NCBI GenBank assembly: GCA_964581895.1
Contig: CAZOPR010000003.1
Coordinates: 1-64,000, forward strand
Direction: 5' to 3'
From: Exilispira sp964581895
GTDB taxonomy: Bacteria; Spirochaetota; JAAYUW01
Length of the DNA stretch: 64,000 bases
Shown: piece by piece, positions 25,584 through 34,772 of the stretch
Position numbering within the stretch: the first letter of the stretch is position 1
Layout: each line of letters opens with the position of its first letter
Notes under the pieces: model-generated
What the model saw: only the letters and a program-made list of their open reading frames with translations
What the model was told of the DNA's origin: nothing
The model's database searches: none
Translations under genes and position numbers: made by a program

Positions 25584-28088
25584 TTAAGTTTTTAGCATAT
25601 CCATATGCTTTTGTACTTCATCAGGTAAATTTCCTTCTTCATCTTCGAATTTTCTATATCTTGATATACTTGATTTAAGTTCCATCTTTCTTTTATTTAT
25701 AAATGTAGTAACAAGTTTTTCATAAGCTGGTAGACGCTGCAATTTCAGTAAAATATCTTTTTTAAATGGAATTTCAAAAATAAAGATTCTTCTTAAAAGA
25801 AGATTCAATTTTAATATCCCTTGTGATTCAAAGAAAATCCACTGAATATAATCATTTGCAAATTTTTCTCTATCTGTTCTAAATTTACTTAAAGATTCTC
25901 TAAGTTGTTGCTTTGCTTCCATAGAAAGTTCGTTGCTTTTCTGGTAGGTTTGCAAATAATCAAGATATTGACCTGTAATCCCTCCAGAAGTAGCATCAGC
26001 CCAACCAGGTCCTTTCATAGTTTTATTACTTTCCCATCTATATGTAGCGCATGCCTGAGCTATCGATTTACTTAAATCTGAACCTGTAAAAACAGAAGGG
26101 AAAACAAATCTTGCAGGCATATACTTATTTGATCCACAATCTTGCCACATAATAACTCTATCACCAATTCCTGGCAAAATAATTATATATGGAAGAATTT
26201 CCTTTTTATAAATATCATAAATATCACCTTGAGTATAAATAGCTTCTCTAAAAAATAAGGTGTAATCTATATCTCTAATCTGATTAAACTCATTTGCTAT
26301 TTTTTCTTTAGAAAGAATTGAATCTTTTAAACCTCCCCTTAAATTTTCAGAGAAGAAAATAGGGATCGCAGTTAATGGAGAAGAGGTCAATATTCTATAT
26401 GCTACCTGATAAAATGATTCTATTTCGAATTTCAACTTTCTAAGATTTGTTGGAAGCTCAGAATCTTCACTTTTTTTATATCTTTTTGCTTCCTCTCTTT
26501 CCATATCTGCGTAGCTTTGTCCAAGTTCATCTATTGAAGGTTCTGCCTCTTCATTGTATATTAAAGTAAACCATTCGATAGGGTTATATATTTCATAATC
26601 GATTTTTGAATTATCTGAAAATTCCATAATGCTGTTCATATCTTCAGGACTTACAAGTCTTTCGTCTATTATCCCAAATTTTAAAAATCTCTCAGCTATT
26701 TTAGGAGGATTTTTTTCTTCGATATATCTTAAAAAGATAGATTGATAAAACTTAAAATAAACAGTTCTTATTGCTTTATGAATCTTTCTAACTGTTTCAT
26801 TATCTGCTAACTTGTCTGGTAATTTTACAAAAGCATCTAAAGCTTTACCTAAAAGTTTTGAATCATCTTCTTTTATCTTACCAAAATGACACAATTCATT
26901 GAAAATTTTTGATTGAGTTGTAGTTGAAGGTTTTTGTTCTTTTAATATTATTGAATCAAGTGAAAAGCTATCACTTTTATTATCTTCTAAAATATCTGAA
27001 ATAATTGAATCTACTGAACTATCTTCTTTCTTAGCTATTTGAGGTTCAATTTTCTTTTCTTTCTTTTCAGTAAGGTAAAGCAAATCACTTTTAATATTTA
27101 AGTTGAATGGAAGAGATATTAATTGAAAGAGATCTTTATATCTTTCACTAAAATTCTCATAATACTTAAAAAAATAATCAAAAAAAGTCTTTGTCTTTTC
27201 TTTACCAAATTTATCCTGAATTCCTTTTAATAAAATATAAAACAAATTGTTTTGATTTGAAAAAAGTCTATCGAGTTTTAAGTCTAATTGTTTGATTTTT
27301 TCTTTGTATAAAATAATGAGGTTGTTTACCTGTTTACTGCATAGCTTACATATGGAATAAGGTAAATCTGGATTTTGTTTGAAAATATTATTTTGATTTT
27401 CATTCTCTATTTTTCTAAAACTAAAACCAAGATTTAAGATTGTCTGATCGATTAAATCTTTATCTAGAAGAATTTCATATTTTTTACCTATAAATTTAGA
27501 ATTATCAGTTTCAAAAAAGGTAAAATTATCTAATCCAGGAAAAAAGCCATTATTTTCAATAAATAAAGATTCATATTCTTTTGCTATTTTATAGATATTG
27601 AAAGAATCTTCTGAATAAATGATTAGATTTTGGTATATCTTAGATAGAGAAAAATATAAAATAATATTGTCAAAAAGTTTTTCTACATTCAAATAAAAAC
27701 TATAGAACAACTTATATTGATTTAATAGTTCATTAAAATCGGATAAGATAGCTACCATTATTGATTTACCCATTTGAAAATTTTGAGAAAAAAAGGAAAT
27801 TGGATGTTGTAAAAATGGATAAGAATTAATAACAGATTCTTCAGATGATATTAATTTAATAGGAATTTTATTTTCTAAAAATAATGTGTATGGAAAAACA
27901 ATTCTTTTTGCTTTGGCTATGCAAATGGATCTTTCCGTTTTTGAACCATCGATCTGGATAAAAAGTTGAACAGACCCAGATTCTAACATATTTAATTTAT
28001 TGAAATTGTCTTCAAAAGAGAAAATTAATGCCCCTTTTGGAATAACTAAATCTTTCTGAACTTTTCTGGGATCTAATAAAGATGACAA
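25584..28088 (-). CDS. Large protein with degenerate cyclic-nucleotide-binding-like N-terminus, function unknown
   Basis: An 834-residue protein without a signal peptide. Residues 1-110 have the look of a jelly-roll cyclic-nucleotide-binding domain (IPKGALIFSFED, LESGSVQLFIQIDG) but lack a phosphate-binding cassette, so nucleotide binding is doubtful. The remaining 700 residues are alpha-rich and I do not recognise them; a short GIGDRVIMWQDCGSNKYMP stretch is the most distinctive. It starts 17 nt after a clear two-domain CNB protein, which itself overlaps fliO by 4 nt, so all three are probably cotranscribed. That places it in the flagellar regulon, but a motility role is inference. Similar proteins seem to exist in other spirochaetes. 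Confidence 0.6.
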   Translation of the reverse strand: MSSLLDPRKVQKDLVIPKGALIFSFEDNFNKLNMLESGSVQLFIQIDGSKTERSICIAKAKRIVFPYTLFLENKIPIKLISSEESVINSYPFLQHPISFFSQNFQMGKSIMVAILSDFNELLNQYKLFYSFYLNVEKLFDNIILYFSLSKIYQNLIIYSEDSFNIYKIAKEYESLFIENNGFFPGLDNFTFFETDNSKFIGKKYEILLDKDLIDQTILNLGFSFRKIENENQNNIFKQNPDLPYSICKLCSKQVNNLIILYKEKIKQLDLKLDRLFSNQNNLFYILLKGIQDKFGKEKTKTFFDYFFKYYENFSERYKDLFQLISLPFNLNIKSDLLYLTEKKEKKIEPQIAKKEDSSVDSIISDILEDNKSDSFSLDSIILKEQKPSTTTQSKIFNELCHFGKIKEDDSKLLGKALDAFVKLPDKLADNETVRKIHKAIRTVYFKFYQSIFLRYIEEKNPPKIAERFLKFGIIDERLVSPEDMNSIMEFSDNSKIDYEIYNPIEWFTLIYNEEAEPSIDELGQSYADMEREEAKRYKKSEDSELPTNLRKLKFEIESFYQVAYRILTSSPLTAIPIFFSENLRGGLKDSILSKEKIANEFNQIRDIDYTLFFREAIYTQGDIYDIYKKEILPYIIILPGIGDRVIMWQDCGSNKYMPARFVFPSVFTGSDLSKSIAQACATYRWESNKTMKGPGWADATSGGITGQYLDYLQTYQKSNELSMEAKQQLRESLSKFRTDREKFANDYIQWIFFESQGILKLNLLLRRIFIFEIPFKKDILLKLQRLPAYEKLVTTFINKRKMELKSSISRYRKFEDEEGNLPDEVQKHMDMLKT

Positions 28089-28105
28089 AATATCTTCTCC
28101 TTTTC

Positions 28106-29347
28106 CTAAGTTTCTTCTTTAAATTTTTGAATCTTTTCTTTTCTTAAAAGCATTTTTTGATAAAACTCAACCTGATTTTGTATAAGCATTGTATTTTTAC
28201 ATACAATTCTATCTTCATATTCTTCAAATTTTTTAGTTTGCAAAAATTCAGATTTATATCTTGTAGCTTCATGTTCAGGAAGTCCAACCATCTTTACAAG
28301 ACCAACAAATGAAAAAGGGAAAGTGAAACTTGCGTTATCTTGGGGCAGGATCCTATTTTTCTGAAGTTGAATTAGCAAAGTATCCCACATTTTAGCTATA
28401 GGTTCAGATAGCAATGAATTTTCAAGTTGTCTATATGCAACCCAAGATCTTTCAGATAATAAGGTGATTAATTTGGTTGTTAAGCTTGGTTGACTTGTAA
28501 CCATTGCGTCGAAATTTTTCCTTTCAACGATTAAAAAGGAACAATCTTCTGCTGTTATAGCATTTGCAGTCCTTGGTTTGTTCTCCAAAAGTGCCATCTC
28601 TCCAAAGATATCCCCTTCTTTTAATACAGCTATAAGTATCTCTTTATCATTCATTATCTTGGTAATATTTACCTTCCCTTTTTGAATGATAAAGAGTCTA
28701 TCACCAGGTTCACCTTCTACAAACAAAAGAAAATCTTTTGGAACATTGGCATTTAAGCCATTTGCTTTTATCTCCAAAGTAAGATTTTCAACATATGGTT
28801 TAAGATTTACTGCTTTTTGTTTAACTTCATTTGCATATTTTCCATTTGGAAAATGCTTTAAGTAAGTCAAATAGATCTTGTAGGCGAAAGGGAATTTTGA
28901 ATGCTGTTCATAATATTTAGCATTGAAAAAGATAGTATCTTCTTCATTAACATTAGATTGGTTGATTGCTTTTAATGATAAAGAAGCAATAAAATGGTCA
29001 TATTTTCGTAACTTTTCAGAGAATGATTTTATTATCTTAATTGGTATAGTAGGAGACCTCTGTATAAGTGATGAAAATTGTTCTCTTTGAATTGAAATAA
29101 TGGTAGTTGGGGAAGTAGTAATAGCACCTTCTATCCTTGGTAAATTTGCCATACAGGATTCTACACCAAAAAAATCCCCTTTTACCAGGTCAGTATCTAT
29201 ATCATCAATAATTTTAGATAAAGGACTTGAAAGTCTAACAGAACCTTCCTGTATAATGAAAAATGATTTATTATTGATATCTCCACTAATCATTACTACA
29301 GCATTTGGATTATATCTAGAAATCTGAAATCGAACATTGTCGCTCAT
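28106..29347 (-). CDS. Protein with two cyclic-nucleotide-binding domains and a Crp-like C-terminus
   Basis: A 413-residue protein. The first CNB-like domain (about 10-120) is degenerate; a TPR-like segment follows at 138-185; the second CNB domain (about 195-300) has a near-canonical phosphate-binding cassette, FGEMALLENKPRTANA at 248-263 with the arginine at R259. The C-terminal 100 residues include a helix-turn-helix-like GLVKMVGLPEHEATRYKSEF, so it may be a Crp/Fnr-type regulator. ATG overlaps the fliO stop (ATGA), which ties its translation to the flagellar operon. It could sense cAMP, cGMP or another ligand and act on motility or transcription; none of this is proven. Confidence 0.75.
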   Translation of the reverse strand: MSDNVRFQISRYNPNAVVMISGDINNKSFFIIQEGSVRLSSPLSKIIDDIDTDLVKGDFFGVESCMANLPRIEGAITTSPTTIISIQREQFSSLIQRSPTIPIKIIKSFSEKLRKYDHFIASLSLKAINQSNVNEEDTIFFNAKYYEQHSKFPFAYKIYLTYLKHFPNGKYANEVKQKAVNLKPYVENLTLEIKANGLNANVPKDFLLFVEGEPGDRLFIIQKGKVNITKIMNDKEILIAVLKEGDIFGEMALLENKPRTANAITAEDCSFLIVERKNFDAMVTSQPSLTTKLITLLSERSWVAYRQLENSLLSEPIAKMWDTLLIQLQKNRILPQDNASFTFPFSFVGLVKMVGLPEHEATRYKSEFLQTKKFEEYEDRIVCKNTMLIQNQVEFYQKMLLRKEKIQKFKEET

Positions 29348-29946
29348 TCTTTGTTGCCTTTCTTTATGTTATTCATCTTTTCTTTTAATTGATTGAATTT
29401 TAAAATAACATTAGCATTTTCACCTTTAGTATTTGAAAAACCTAAATACTCTAAAAAGGTTTTTTTAGGTTGTTCTTTTCCTGCTTCCAACTTAATAGCA
29501 TCAATAGTCTCTTGATTTTCTATTTTTTCTAAAATATTAATATCATTTCCTATTGAAATTATATAATAGGATCCGAAAAATTCCAGAACAGCTAAAGAAA
29601 TATTTTTAGAAACTTGCTGCTTCAGCATAATAGAAAAATTTTTATCTGTCGCTTTATTTTCTAATGATTTTGAAAATCTGTACTTGATGAAAAAGTAAAT
29701 CACGATTAAAATTAATAAAACTATCAGGGTTCTTAAAAAGAAAGAAGCAATAGAATTCGATTCTTTTTTTTGCTCGACATTATTTTGCCCTGAAAGATTT
29801 TTATTTATTACATCTATATTTTGATCTTGACTAGGGTTTTTTCCGTTATCTTGACTAAATATTTGAATAGTAGAAATAAAAAACAAAAGGATTAAGAATG
29901 TAAAAAACAATTTTTTTTTTGTAAAATTTTTTATAATTTTTCCCAT
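29344..29946 (-). CDS. fliO: Flagellar biosynthesis protein FliO (FliZ)
   Basis: A 200-residue protein. A hydrophobic signal-like segment (about 12-30) is followed by an Asn/Gln-rich periplasmic stretch, a single membrane helix (about 67-88) and a cytoplasmic beta-rich FliO domain (LAVLEFFGSYYIISIGND). FliO helps assemble the FliP export-gate complex. It follows fliY by 25 nt, as fliZ follows fliN in Borrelia. A run of ten A bases falls in codons 10-13. Unusually, fliP does not follow; a cyclic-nucleotide-binding protein gene overlaps the stop. Confidence 0.8.
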   Translation of the reverse strand: MGKIIKNFTKKKLFFTFLILLFFISTIQIFSQDNGKNPSQDQNIDVINKNLSGQNNVEQKKESNSIASFFLRTLIVLLILIVIYFFIKYRFSKSLENKATDKNFSIMLKQQVSKNISLAVLEFFGSYYIISIGNDINILEKIENQETIDAIKLEAGKEQPKKTFLEYLGFSNTKGENANVILKFNQLKEKMNNIKKGNKE

Positions 29947-29971
29947 ATAAATTTATTTAAGCCATATAAGT

Positions 29972-31021
29972 TTATTTAAGAGAAGATATTCTAGCTTCTT
30001 TGCTTAAAATTTCTGTTATTCTGACACCAAAATATTCTTCAATGACTATTGCTTCACCTTTAGCTATAGGTTTGCCATTAACAAGAACATCCAAAGTTTC
30101 ACCAGCTAATCTATTTAATGTAATAATAGTTCCTTCTCCCATAGATAGTATCTCTTTTATTGTTTTCTGGGTCTTACCAAGTTCAACAGTGACTTCCATT
30201 TCGACATCTAAAAGTAAGGAAATGTTTTTATTTTCTTCATCTGAAAGCACTGGTTCCAGTTTAGAAAAGGCAGCTGGTTGATATGTTCTTGTGGCTTTTG
30301 TTCTAGCTTCACCAGGCATTTCATAACTTTTAGATGTATCAACCCTTTCCTGTTGTCTTGCTGATGGTTTAGTCCCCTGTTTCAAGCTTGCTAAAACTTG
30401 TGCTATTGAAAGAGAAATAATATGATATAAAGTTGTAACAGTTTTATCAATTTTAAAATTATAAGTAATAAATACAACTATATCATCAGATGGCAAAACT
30501 AAATCTGAAAAAGCATTTGCCTGCAAGTGTTGTGGTGAGCCAGTATTGATATGTATTTTAAAAGTATTTGAAAAATAGGTAATTGAAGAACCAATTATTT
30601 GAGAAGTAGCCTCAGAAACAGCAGAGGAAATCATTTCAGTCAGTTCTTTACTTTCCTGCCCCATCATTTTTGAACCAAGTAATAGAGCATCTGATACCTT
30701 ATAAATATAAGTGTTAAATCCAGGTAGCTCATCTTCAAATGGTAAACTTACCTGCAATACTGGAAATGGAAGCAAAGTAGCAAGACCCTCTTTTGAAATA
30801 ATATCAATTTTAGGGTTAGAAATTTGAACATCACTATTTGTAGAAATCTTTAAAGTTGTACTTTGAGCGTCAATTATGGCATTTAATATCTCTTTTAATG
30901 TAGCGATATCATTTTCATTTAATGCAGATGATTCTGGACCACCAGAAGACATATCTAAGAAACTATCAGTACCTTGTAAGAGAGCATCTATTTCACTTTG
31001 AGAAAGAGCACCATCACCCAT
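29972..31021 (-). CDS. fliY: Flagellar switch protein FliY/FliN
   Basis: C-ring switch component of 349 residues. It opens MGDGALSQSEIDALLQG, similar to the N-terminal CheY-binding motif of FliM and FliY. A CheC-like middle (around EMISSAVSEATSQIIGSS) and a C-terminal SpoA domain (LLDVEMEVTVELGKTQ, through EEYFGVRITEI) follow. The ATG at 31021 is chosen because AGGAGG precedes it closely and it overlaps the fliM stop by 8 nt; a frame open to 31066 is probably just read-through of fliM. Whether the CheC-like part is an active CheY phosphatase, as in Bacillus FliY, is not clear. Confidence 0.9.
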   Translation of the reverse strand: MGDGALSQSEIDALLQGTDSFLDMSSGGPESSALNENDIATLKEILNAIIDAQSTTLKISTNSDVQISNPKIDIISKEGLATLLPFPVLQVSLPFEDELPGFNTYIYKVSDALLLGSKMMGQESKELTEMISSAVSEATSQIIGSSITYFSNTFKIHINTGSPQHLQANAFSDLVLPSDDIVVFITYNFKIDKTVTTLYHIISLSIAQVLASLKQGTKPSARQQERVDTSKSYEMPGEARTKATRTYQPAAFSKLEPVLSDEENKNISLLLDVEMEVTVELGKTQKTIKEILSMGEGTIITLNRLAGETLDVLVNGKPIAKGEAIVIEEYFGVRITEILSKEARISSLK

Positions 31022-32039
31022 TATCTTCCTCCTCGGATAATATATCTTCAAAAGTTGGAGATTCAAGAACTTTTGTTATCTGAACAGATAACTTGGAATC
31101 AAAAATACCAGGTCTTCCAAGAAATTTGGTATGATTTCCAACTTTTATATTTATATCATCGGTTACTTTTACATTATGAAAAGCTACAATGTCATCAACT
31201 TTTAAATCTAAAACATCTCCAAATCTAATCTTTGTGCTACCAAGTTCGGCTTTTATAGTTAAAGGAATATCCTCTATTCTTTTCTTCAAATAAACAAAAT
31301 ATTCGGATCCCTTGCCTTTTCTATAAGAAGAAAACCAATATGTCGGAGTAAGTTTACCGATTATAGGATCCAAAGTCAAAGCTGGAATACAGAAATTGCT
31401 CATACCTTCATTTTCACCAATCTTAGTCTCAAGAGTTACAAGTGTGGTCATTTGTGTAGGTGCTATTATAGTAGCAAATTGAGGATTTACTTCTATAGTG
31501 CCAAGTCTTGGTCTTAAATCAACATAGTTCGCCCATGATTCTCTTAAATTGGAAAGCAACTTTACTATAATATTTTCCATTACTGCCTGTTCTATATCTG
31601 TTAATTCTCTGGTTATTTTTTGAGTGGTTTTGCCTTTTCCCCCAAAAATTCTATCTATTATTGCAAATGTAATTGCTGGATCTATTTCAAAAATGGCTGA
31701 TCCTTTAAGTGGATCCATATTAATTATTGCCATAGTAGTTGGAGTAGGAATTGATCTAGTAAATTCCTCAAAAGTCAACTCGTCAACAGATGCAACATGA
31801 AATTGCACAGGTGCTCTTAAAATAGCTGACAAAGTAGTCTGAGAGAGTCTAGCGAAAGAGTCATATATCATCCTAATGGCTCTTTGTTGATCTTTTGAAA
31901 ATTTAGAAGGTCTTTTAAAATCGTATATTCTAATCTTTTTTTGGGTTGTTGTTTTTGAAACATCTTCTATTGTAGTATCACCAGCACTAATAGCAGATAA
32001 TAGTTGATCTATCTCATCTTGAGACAGGACTTCTGTCAT
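31014..32039 (-). CDS. fliM: Flagellar motor switch protein FliM
   Basis: A 341-residue C-ring protein. The N-terminal LSQDEIDQLLSAI is the CheY-P-binding motif; a CheC-like middle domain (about 45-230, with IRMIYDSFARLSQTTLSA) and a C-terminal SpoA domain (AELGSTKIRFGDVLDLKVDD) follow. It sets rotation direction together with FliG and FliY. It sits between fliL and fliY, overlapping the latter by 8 nt. All family parts are intact. Confidence 0.95.
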   Translation of the reverse strand: MTEVLSQDEIDQLLSAISAGDTTIEDVSKTTTQKKIRIYDFKRPSKFSKDQQRAIRMIYDSFARLSQTTLSAILRAPVQFHVASVDELTFEEFTRSIPTPTTMAIINMDPLKGSAIFEIDPAITFAIIDRIFGGKGKTTQKITRELTDIEQAVMENIIVKLLSNLRESWANYVDLRPRLGTIEVNPQFATIIAPTQMTTLVTLETKIGENEGMSNFCIPALTLDPIIGKLTPTYWFSSYRKGKGSEYFVYLKKRIEDIPLTIKAELGSTKIRFGDVLDLKVDDIVAFHNVKVTDDINIKVGNHTKFLGRPGIFDSKLSVQITKVLESPTFEDILSEEEDNG

Positions 32040-32066
32040 ATTAACTCCAACAAAGCCTTTTCTTTT

Positions 32067-32660
32067 TTATGAAATAAAGAAATCAATAAAATAAACATCT
32101 TTTATTTTACCATTTACTAAAATATTATTTATAGCATTTTTAATCTCGTTTTTTAAGTTTTCTTTACCTTCAATAGAATCTATTTCATCTTTTCTTTTAG
32201 AACTTAATATTCTGTTGATTATATCTCTTATTTGAGCTTCTCTTTGAGCCAGCTCTGCACTAACGGCTGCATCTTTTTGAGTATATGCAAGGGCAATTGT
32301 AACACGAATAACATGCTGTTCATCAACATCTGAAGTATTTATAGTAAAATCTGCAAGTCTTAATGTATCATAAGGGGGAGTAACATTTTTGTATGTTTGT
32401 TCGATGCTAATCTTATCTGGCTTTTCAGCTGTTTTTGAGGCTACAAGATAAGAGATTGTAACTGATATTGCGATCAAAATAATGATCCCAATAACATAAA
32501 GAATTATTCTAACTATACCTGAAGATAAACCTTTAAATCCTTTTTTTTCCGCTGGTTTTTTCTCTTCTCCTTTACCAGCAGCACCTTCAGTTTCATTTAA
32601 CTCGGCTTCATCTTCAAAATTCAAATCGTCTAATTTGTCTTTATTATCTTTATCCCCCAT
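32067..32660 (-). CDS. fliL: Flagellar basal body-associated protein FliL
   Basis: A 197-residue inner-membrane protein. About 45 acidic and charged cytoplasmic residues precede one membrane helix (IVRIILYVIGIIILIAISV, about 49-68) and a periplasmic stomatin-like domain ending VKDVYFIDFFIS. FliL rings surround the stator and support torque. It lies between motB and fliM, the spirochaete order, with AGGAGAAAC upstream as ribosome-binding site. A 133-bp space separates it from motB. Confidence 0.9.
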   Translation of the reverse strand: MGDKDNKDKLDDLNFEDEAELNETEGAAGKGEEKKPAEKKGFKGLSSGIVRIILYVIGIIILIAISVTISYLVASKTAEKPDKISIEQTYKNVTPPYDTLRLADFTINTSDVDEQHVIRVTIALAYTQKDAAVSAELAQREAQIRDIINRILSSKRKDEIDSIEGKENLKNEIKNAINNILVNGKIKDVYFIDFFIS

Positions 32661-32793
32661 CCTGTTTCTCCTTATCTTACTTATATAAATAATTTAATAT
32701 AAAAATACAATAGCTATAAACATTTTTATTTACTTTTGTATTAATAAAACAAATAGTTATAAAGTCAATAGATAAAAAATAAAAAATGAAGAA

Positions 32794-33516
32794 TCAATCC
32801 TTTTCTCTCATAATAACGATCTCTACTCTTCTATTGTAAGCTCTACCCTCTGGAGTTTCATTTGTTTCGATAGGTCTAGTATCCCCATAAGCAACTGCAG
32901 ATAATCTTTTTGAAGGGATTCCTAAAAATTCAAGATAAAGTAAGACATTGATAGCTCTTTTAGCTGACAAATCCCAGTTGGTAGGATATTGCTTTGATAG
33001 TTCACTTCCAAAAGGTATCGTTGTATTATCTGTATGTCCTTCTATTCTAATTTTATTTGGTAGCAATTCAAAAGCCTTATATATTTTTTGTAAAACTTCT
33101 ATTCCATTTTGGTTTAATTCTGCTGATCCTGGTTTAAAATAAAAATCAGAACCAAGGGTTATGACTATCCCTCTTTCCTCTAATTGTATTTTCATTTTTT
33201 TGGCAAGTATCTCTGGTTGAAATAAAGATACCGCCTTTTCCACCGCTTTTGCAAGGCTCTGTCCTTTTTCGCTTGAAGGAAGCGATTCTATTCTTGAACC
33301 CATTTCAGCAAGCTGTCCGGGTTCTAAAGAATTTCCACCAGACATAGGGCCAAGTCCCCCCTGAAAAGGTGAAGGGAAAAATCTTGGAATATTTTCAACC
33401 TGAACATCTGTTAAAATATAAAGTAAAATAAAAAAACATAGAAGCAAATTATTTAAGTCTGACATTGTTGTAATCCAGGAAGGCGCTTTGCCTGGCTTTT
33501 CCTTTTTTCTGCCCAT
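32794..33516 (-). CDS. motB: Flagellar stator protein MotB
   Basis: A 240-residue stator subunit. A short cytoplasmic N-terminus leads to the single membrane helix APSWITTMSDLNNLLLCFF, in which D20 is the ion-carrying aspartate. The plug region follows, then the OmpA-like peptidoglycan-binding domain (FKPGSAELNQNG, EGHTDNTTIPF, NWDLSAKRA, YGDTRP). It follows motA by 20 nt. Whether the motor uses protons or sodium cannot be decided from the helix alone. Confidence 0.95.
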   Translation of the reverse strand: MGRKKEKPGKAPSWITTMSDLNNLLLCFFILLYILTDVQVENIPRFFPSPFQGGLGPMSGGNSLEPGQLAEMGSRIESLPSSEKGQSLAKAVEKAVSLFQPEILAKKMKIQLEERGIVITLGSDFYFKPGSAELNQNGIEVLQKIYKAFELLPNKIRIEGHTDNTTIPFGSELSKQYPTNWDLSAKRAINVLLYLEFLGIPSKRLSAVAYGDTRPIETNETPEGRAYNRRVEIVIMREKD

Positions 33517-33536
33517 CTTTATTCCTGTTTTAAATT

Positions 33537-34325
33537 TTATTCACCAAGTTCTTTACTTATAGCTTCTCTTAAAGTTGGTGATAAGAATGATACAAGTTTA
33601 TCTTTTAATATTCTTGGGTTTTCTCCTGCTTGAATAGATAATATTCCTTCAAGCATTATTTCCTTAATAAGGATCTCCTGAGTATCTCTGTCCTCAAGTT
33701 TTGTCTTAAATGGATGTGCGATTATGTTAGCTCCAATTGTTCCATAAAATGTAGTAATAAGAGCTGTTGCAAGAGATTTACCTAAAGCCTCTTTATTACT
33801 TAGTTGAGTTAACATAAGGACAAGTCCTATAAGAGTGCCTATCATACCGAAAGCTGGGAAAAAGCTATCAAGTTTATCAAAAATTAGTTGATTCTGTGCG
33901 TGTCTTTCAAGTATTTTATCCATTTCTATCTGCAGAACATTTTTGATCTTTTCTGGTTCGGTTCCATCGACAACAAGTTGTATCCCTTTTTTTAAAAATG
34001 GGTCGGTAAGTTCTGCTATATCATCTTCAAGAGCCAAAATACCTTCTCTTCTTGCTTTTTCGGAAAATGTAATAAGCATTTTGATAATAGAACTTGGATC
34101 AAAAACTGGCGTTCTAAAAACAAATTTTGAATATTTTGGTATGGATAAAAATCTTGAAAGTGGTACAGATGTTAAGGCACAAGCAAGTCCACCACCAAAG
34201 GTAATAAAAATCGATGCTGGATCGAAAAAGTATCGAAGTCCACCAGGACCACCTGCAGAAATAATACCAAAAATTAACATTACAAATGCTGCTATTATCC
34301 CTATCGCCGAAGCTAAATCAAGCAT
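33537..34325 (-). CDS. motA: Flagellar stator protein MotA
   Basis: A 262-residue stator channel protein with four membrane helices: two near the N-terminus (4-24, 32-52) and two after the long cytoplasmic loop (about 148-170 and 180-205). The loop carries the charged REGILALEDDI block that contacts FliG. FFPAFGMIGTLIGLVLML is the family's third-helix signature. Length and order of features are standard. Confidence 0.95.
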   Translation of the reverse strand: MLDLASAIGIIAAFVMLIFGIISAGGPGGLRYFFDPASIFITFGGGLACALTSVPLSRFLSIPKYSKFVFRTPVFDPSSIIKMLITFSEKARREGILALEDDIAELTDPFLKKGIQLVVDGTEPEKIKNVLQIEMDKILERHAQNQLIFDKLDSFFPAFGMIGTLIGLVLMLTQLSNKEALGKSLATALITTFYGTIGANIIAHPFKTKLEDRDTQEILIKEIMLEGILSIQAGENPRILKDKLVSFLSPTLREAISKELGE

Positions 34326-34397
34326 TAATACCTCCTATCTTTTCTATCTTTATATTATTTTGAATGAAAGAAAACTTTTAATCAAAAACATATAGTT

Positions 34398-34595
34398 TTA
34401 TAATTCATTCTTAAATAAACCAATTCTTTTTCTATAATCAACAATTCTATCGATAATCTCTTCTGGTTTCTCTTTTACATACAAGGTAGTCCCATTTAGT
34501 AGTGAAATAAGTGTGTCTGGAACAGATTCTATATATTCAATTATATGAGGATTTAAATAAAAAGTGGTCCCATTAAGTCTTGTTAATTTAACCAT
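34398..34595 (-). CDS. flbD: FlbD family protein (SwrD-like)
   Basis: A 65-residue protein starting MVKLTRLNGTTFYLNPHIIE, the defining start of the FlbD/SwrD family, followed by NGTTLYVKEKPEEIIDRI. In Bacillus the homologue SwrD raises stator torque, and genes of this family sit beside motA in spirochaetes as here. The internal ATG at 34595 is preferred over that at 34613, because AGAGG lies about 6 nt before it. It begins downstream of a strong hairpin that follows flgE. Confidence 0.88.
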   Translation of the reverse strand: MVKLTRLNGTTFYLNPHIIEYIESVPDTLISLLNGTTLYVKEKPEEIIDRIVDYRKRIGLFKNEL

Positions 34596-34657
34596 TCTTT
34601 CCTCTTTTAACATTACTCATCCTTAATTAACTGAAAATAAAAAATCTACATAATAAT

Positions 34658-34704
34658 AAAAAGGAGCACTACAATTTATAATTTTTTCTAAATTGCCATG
34701 CTCC
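34658..34704 (-). terminator. Intrinsic terminator or attenuator between flgE and flbD
   Basis: On the minus strand GGAGCA (34704-34699) pairs with TGCTCC (34668-34663), and inside it CAATTTA pairs with TAAATTG; five T residues follow. It sits within the flagellar operon, downstream of the hook gene. It probably lets part of the transcripts end after flgE and lowers motAB expression relative to the abundant hook protein; this role is inferred. Confidence 0.7.
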
Positions 34705-34772
34705 CCCTATAAATTTACTAAAAATATTTTTACAACATTTTATTAGATTATCAAAAGATTTTTAATCTAATT

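Noticed and set aside
29911..29920. A10 tract in fliO as a contingency site
   Set aside because: Runs of 8-10 A or T occur in many genes here (dprA, xerC, epmA) because of base composition, so it is not distinctive, unlike the G8 tract in fliK.
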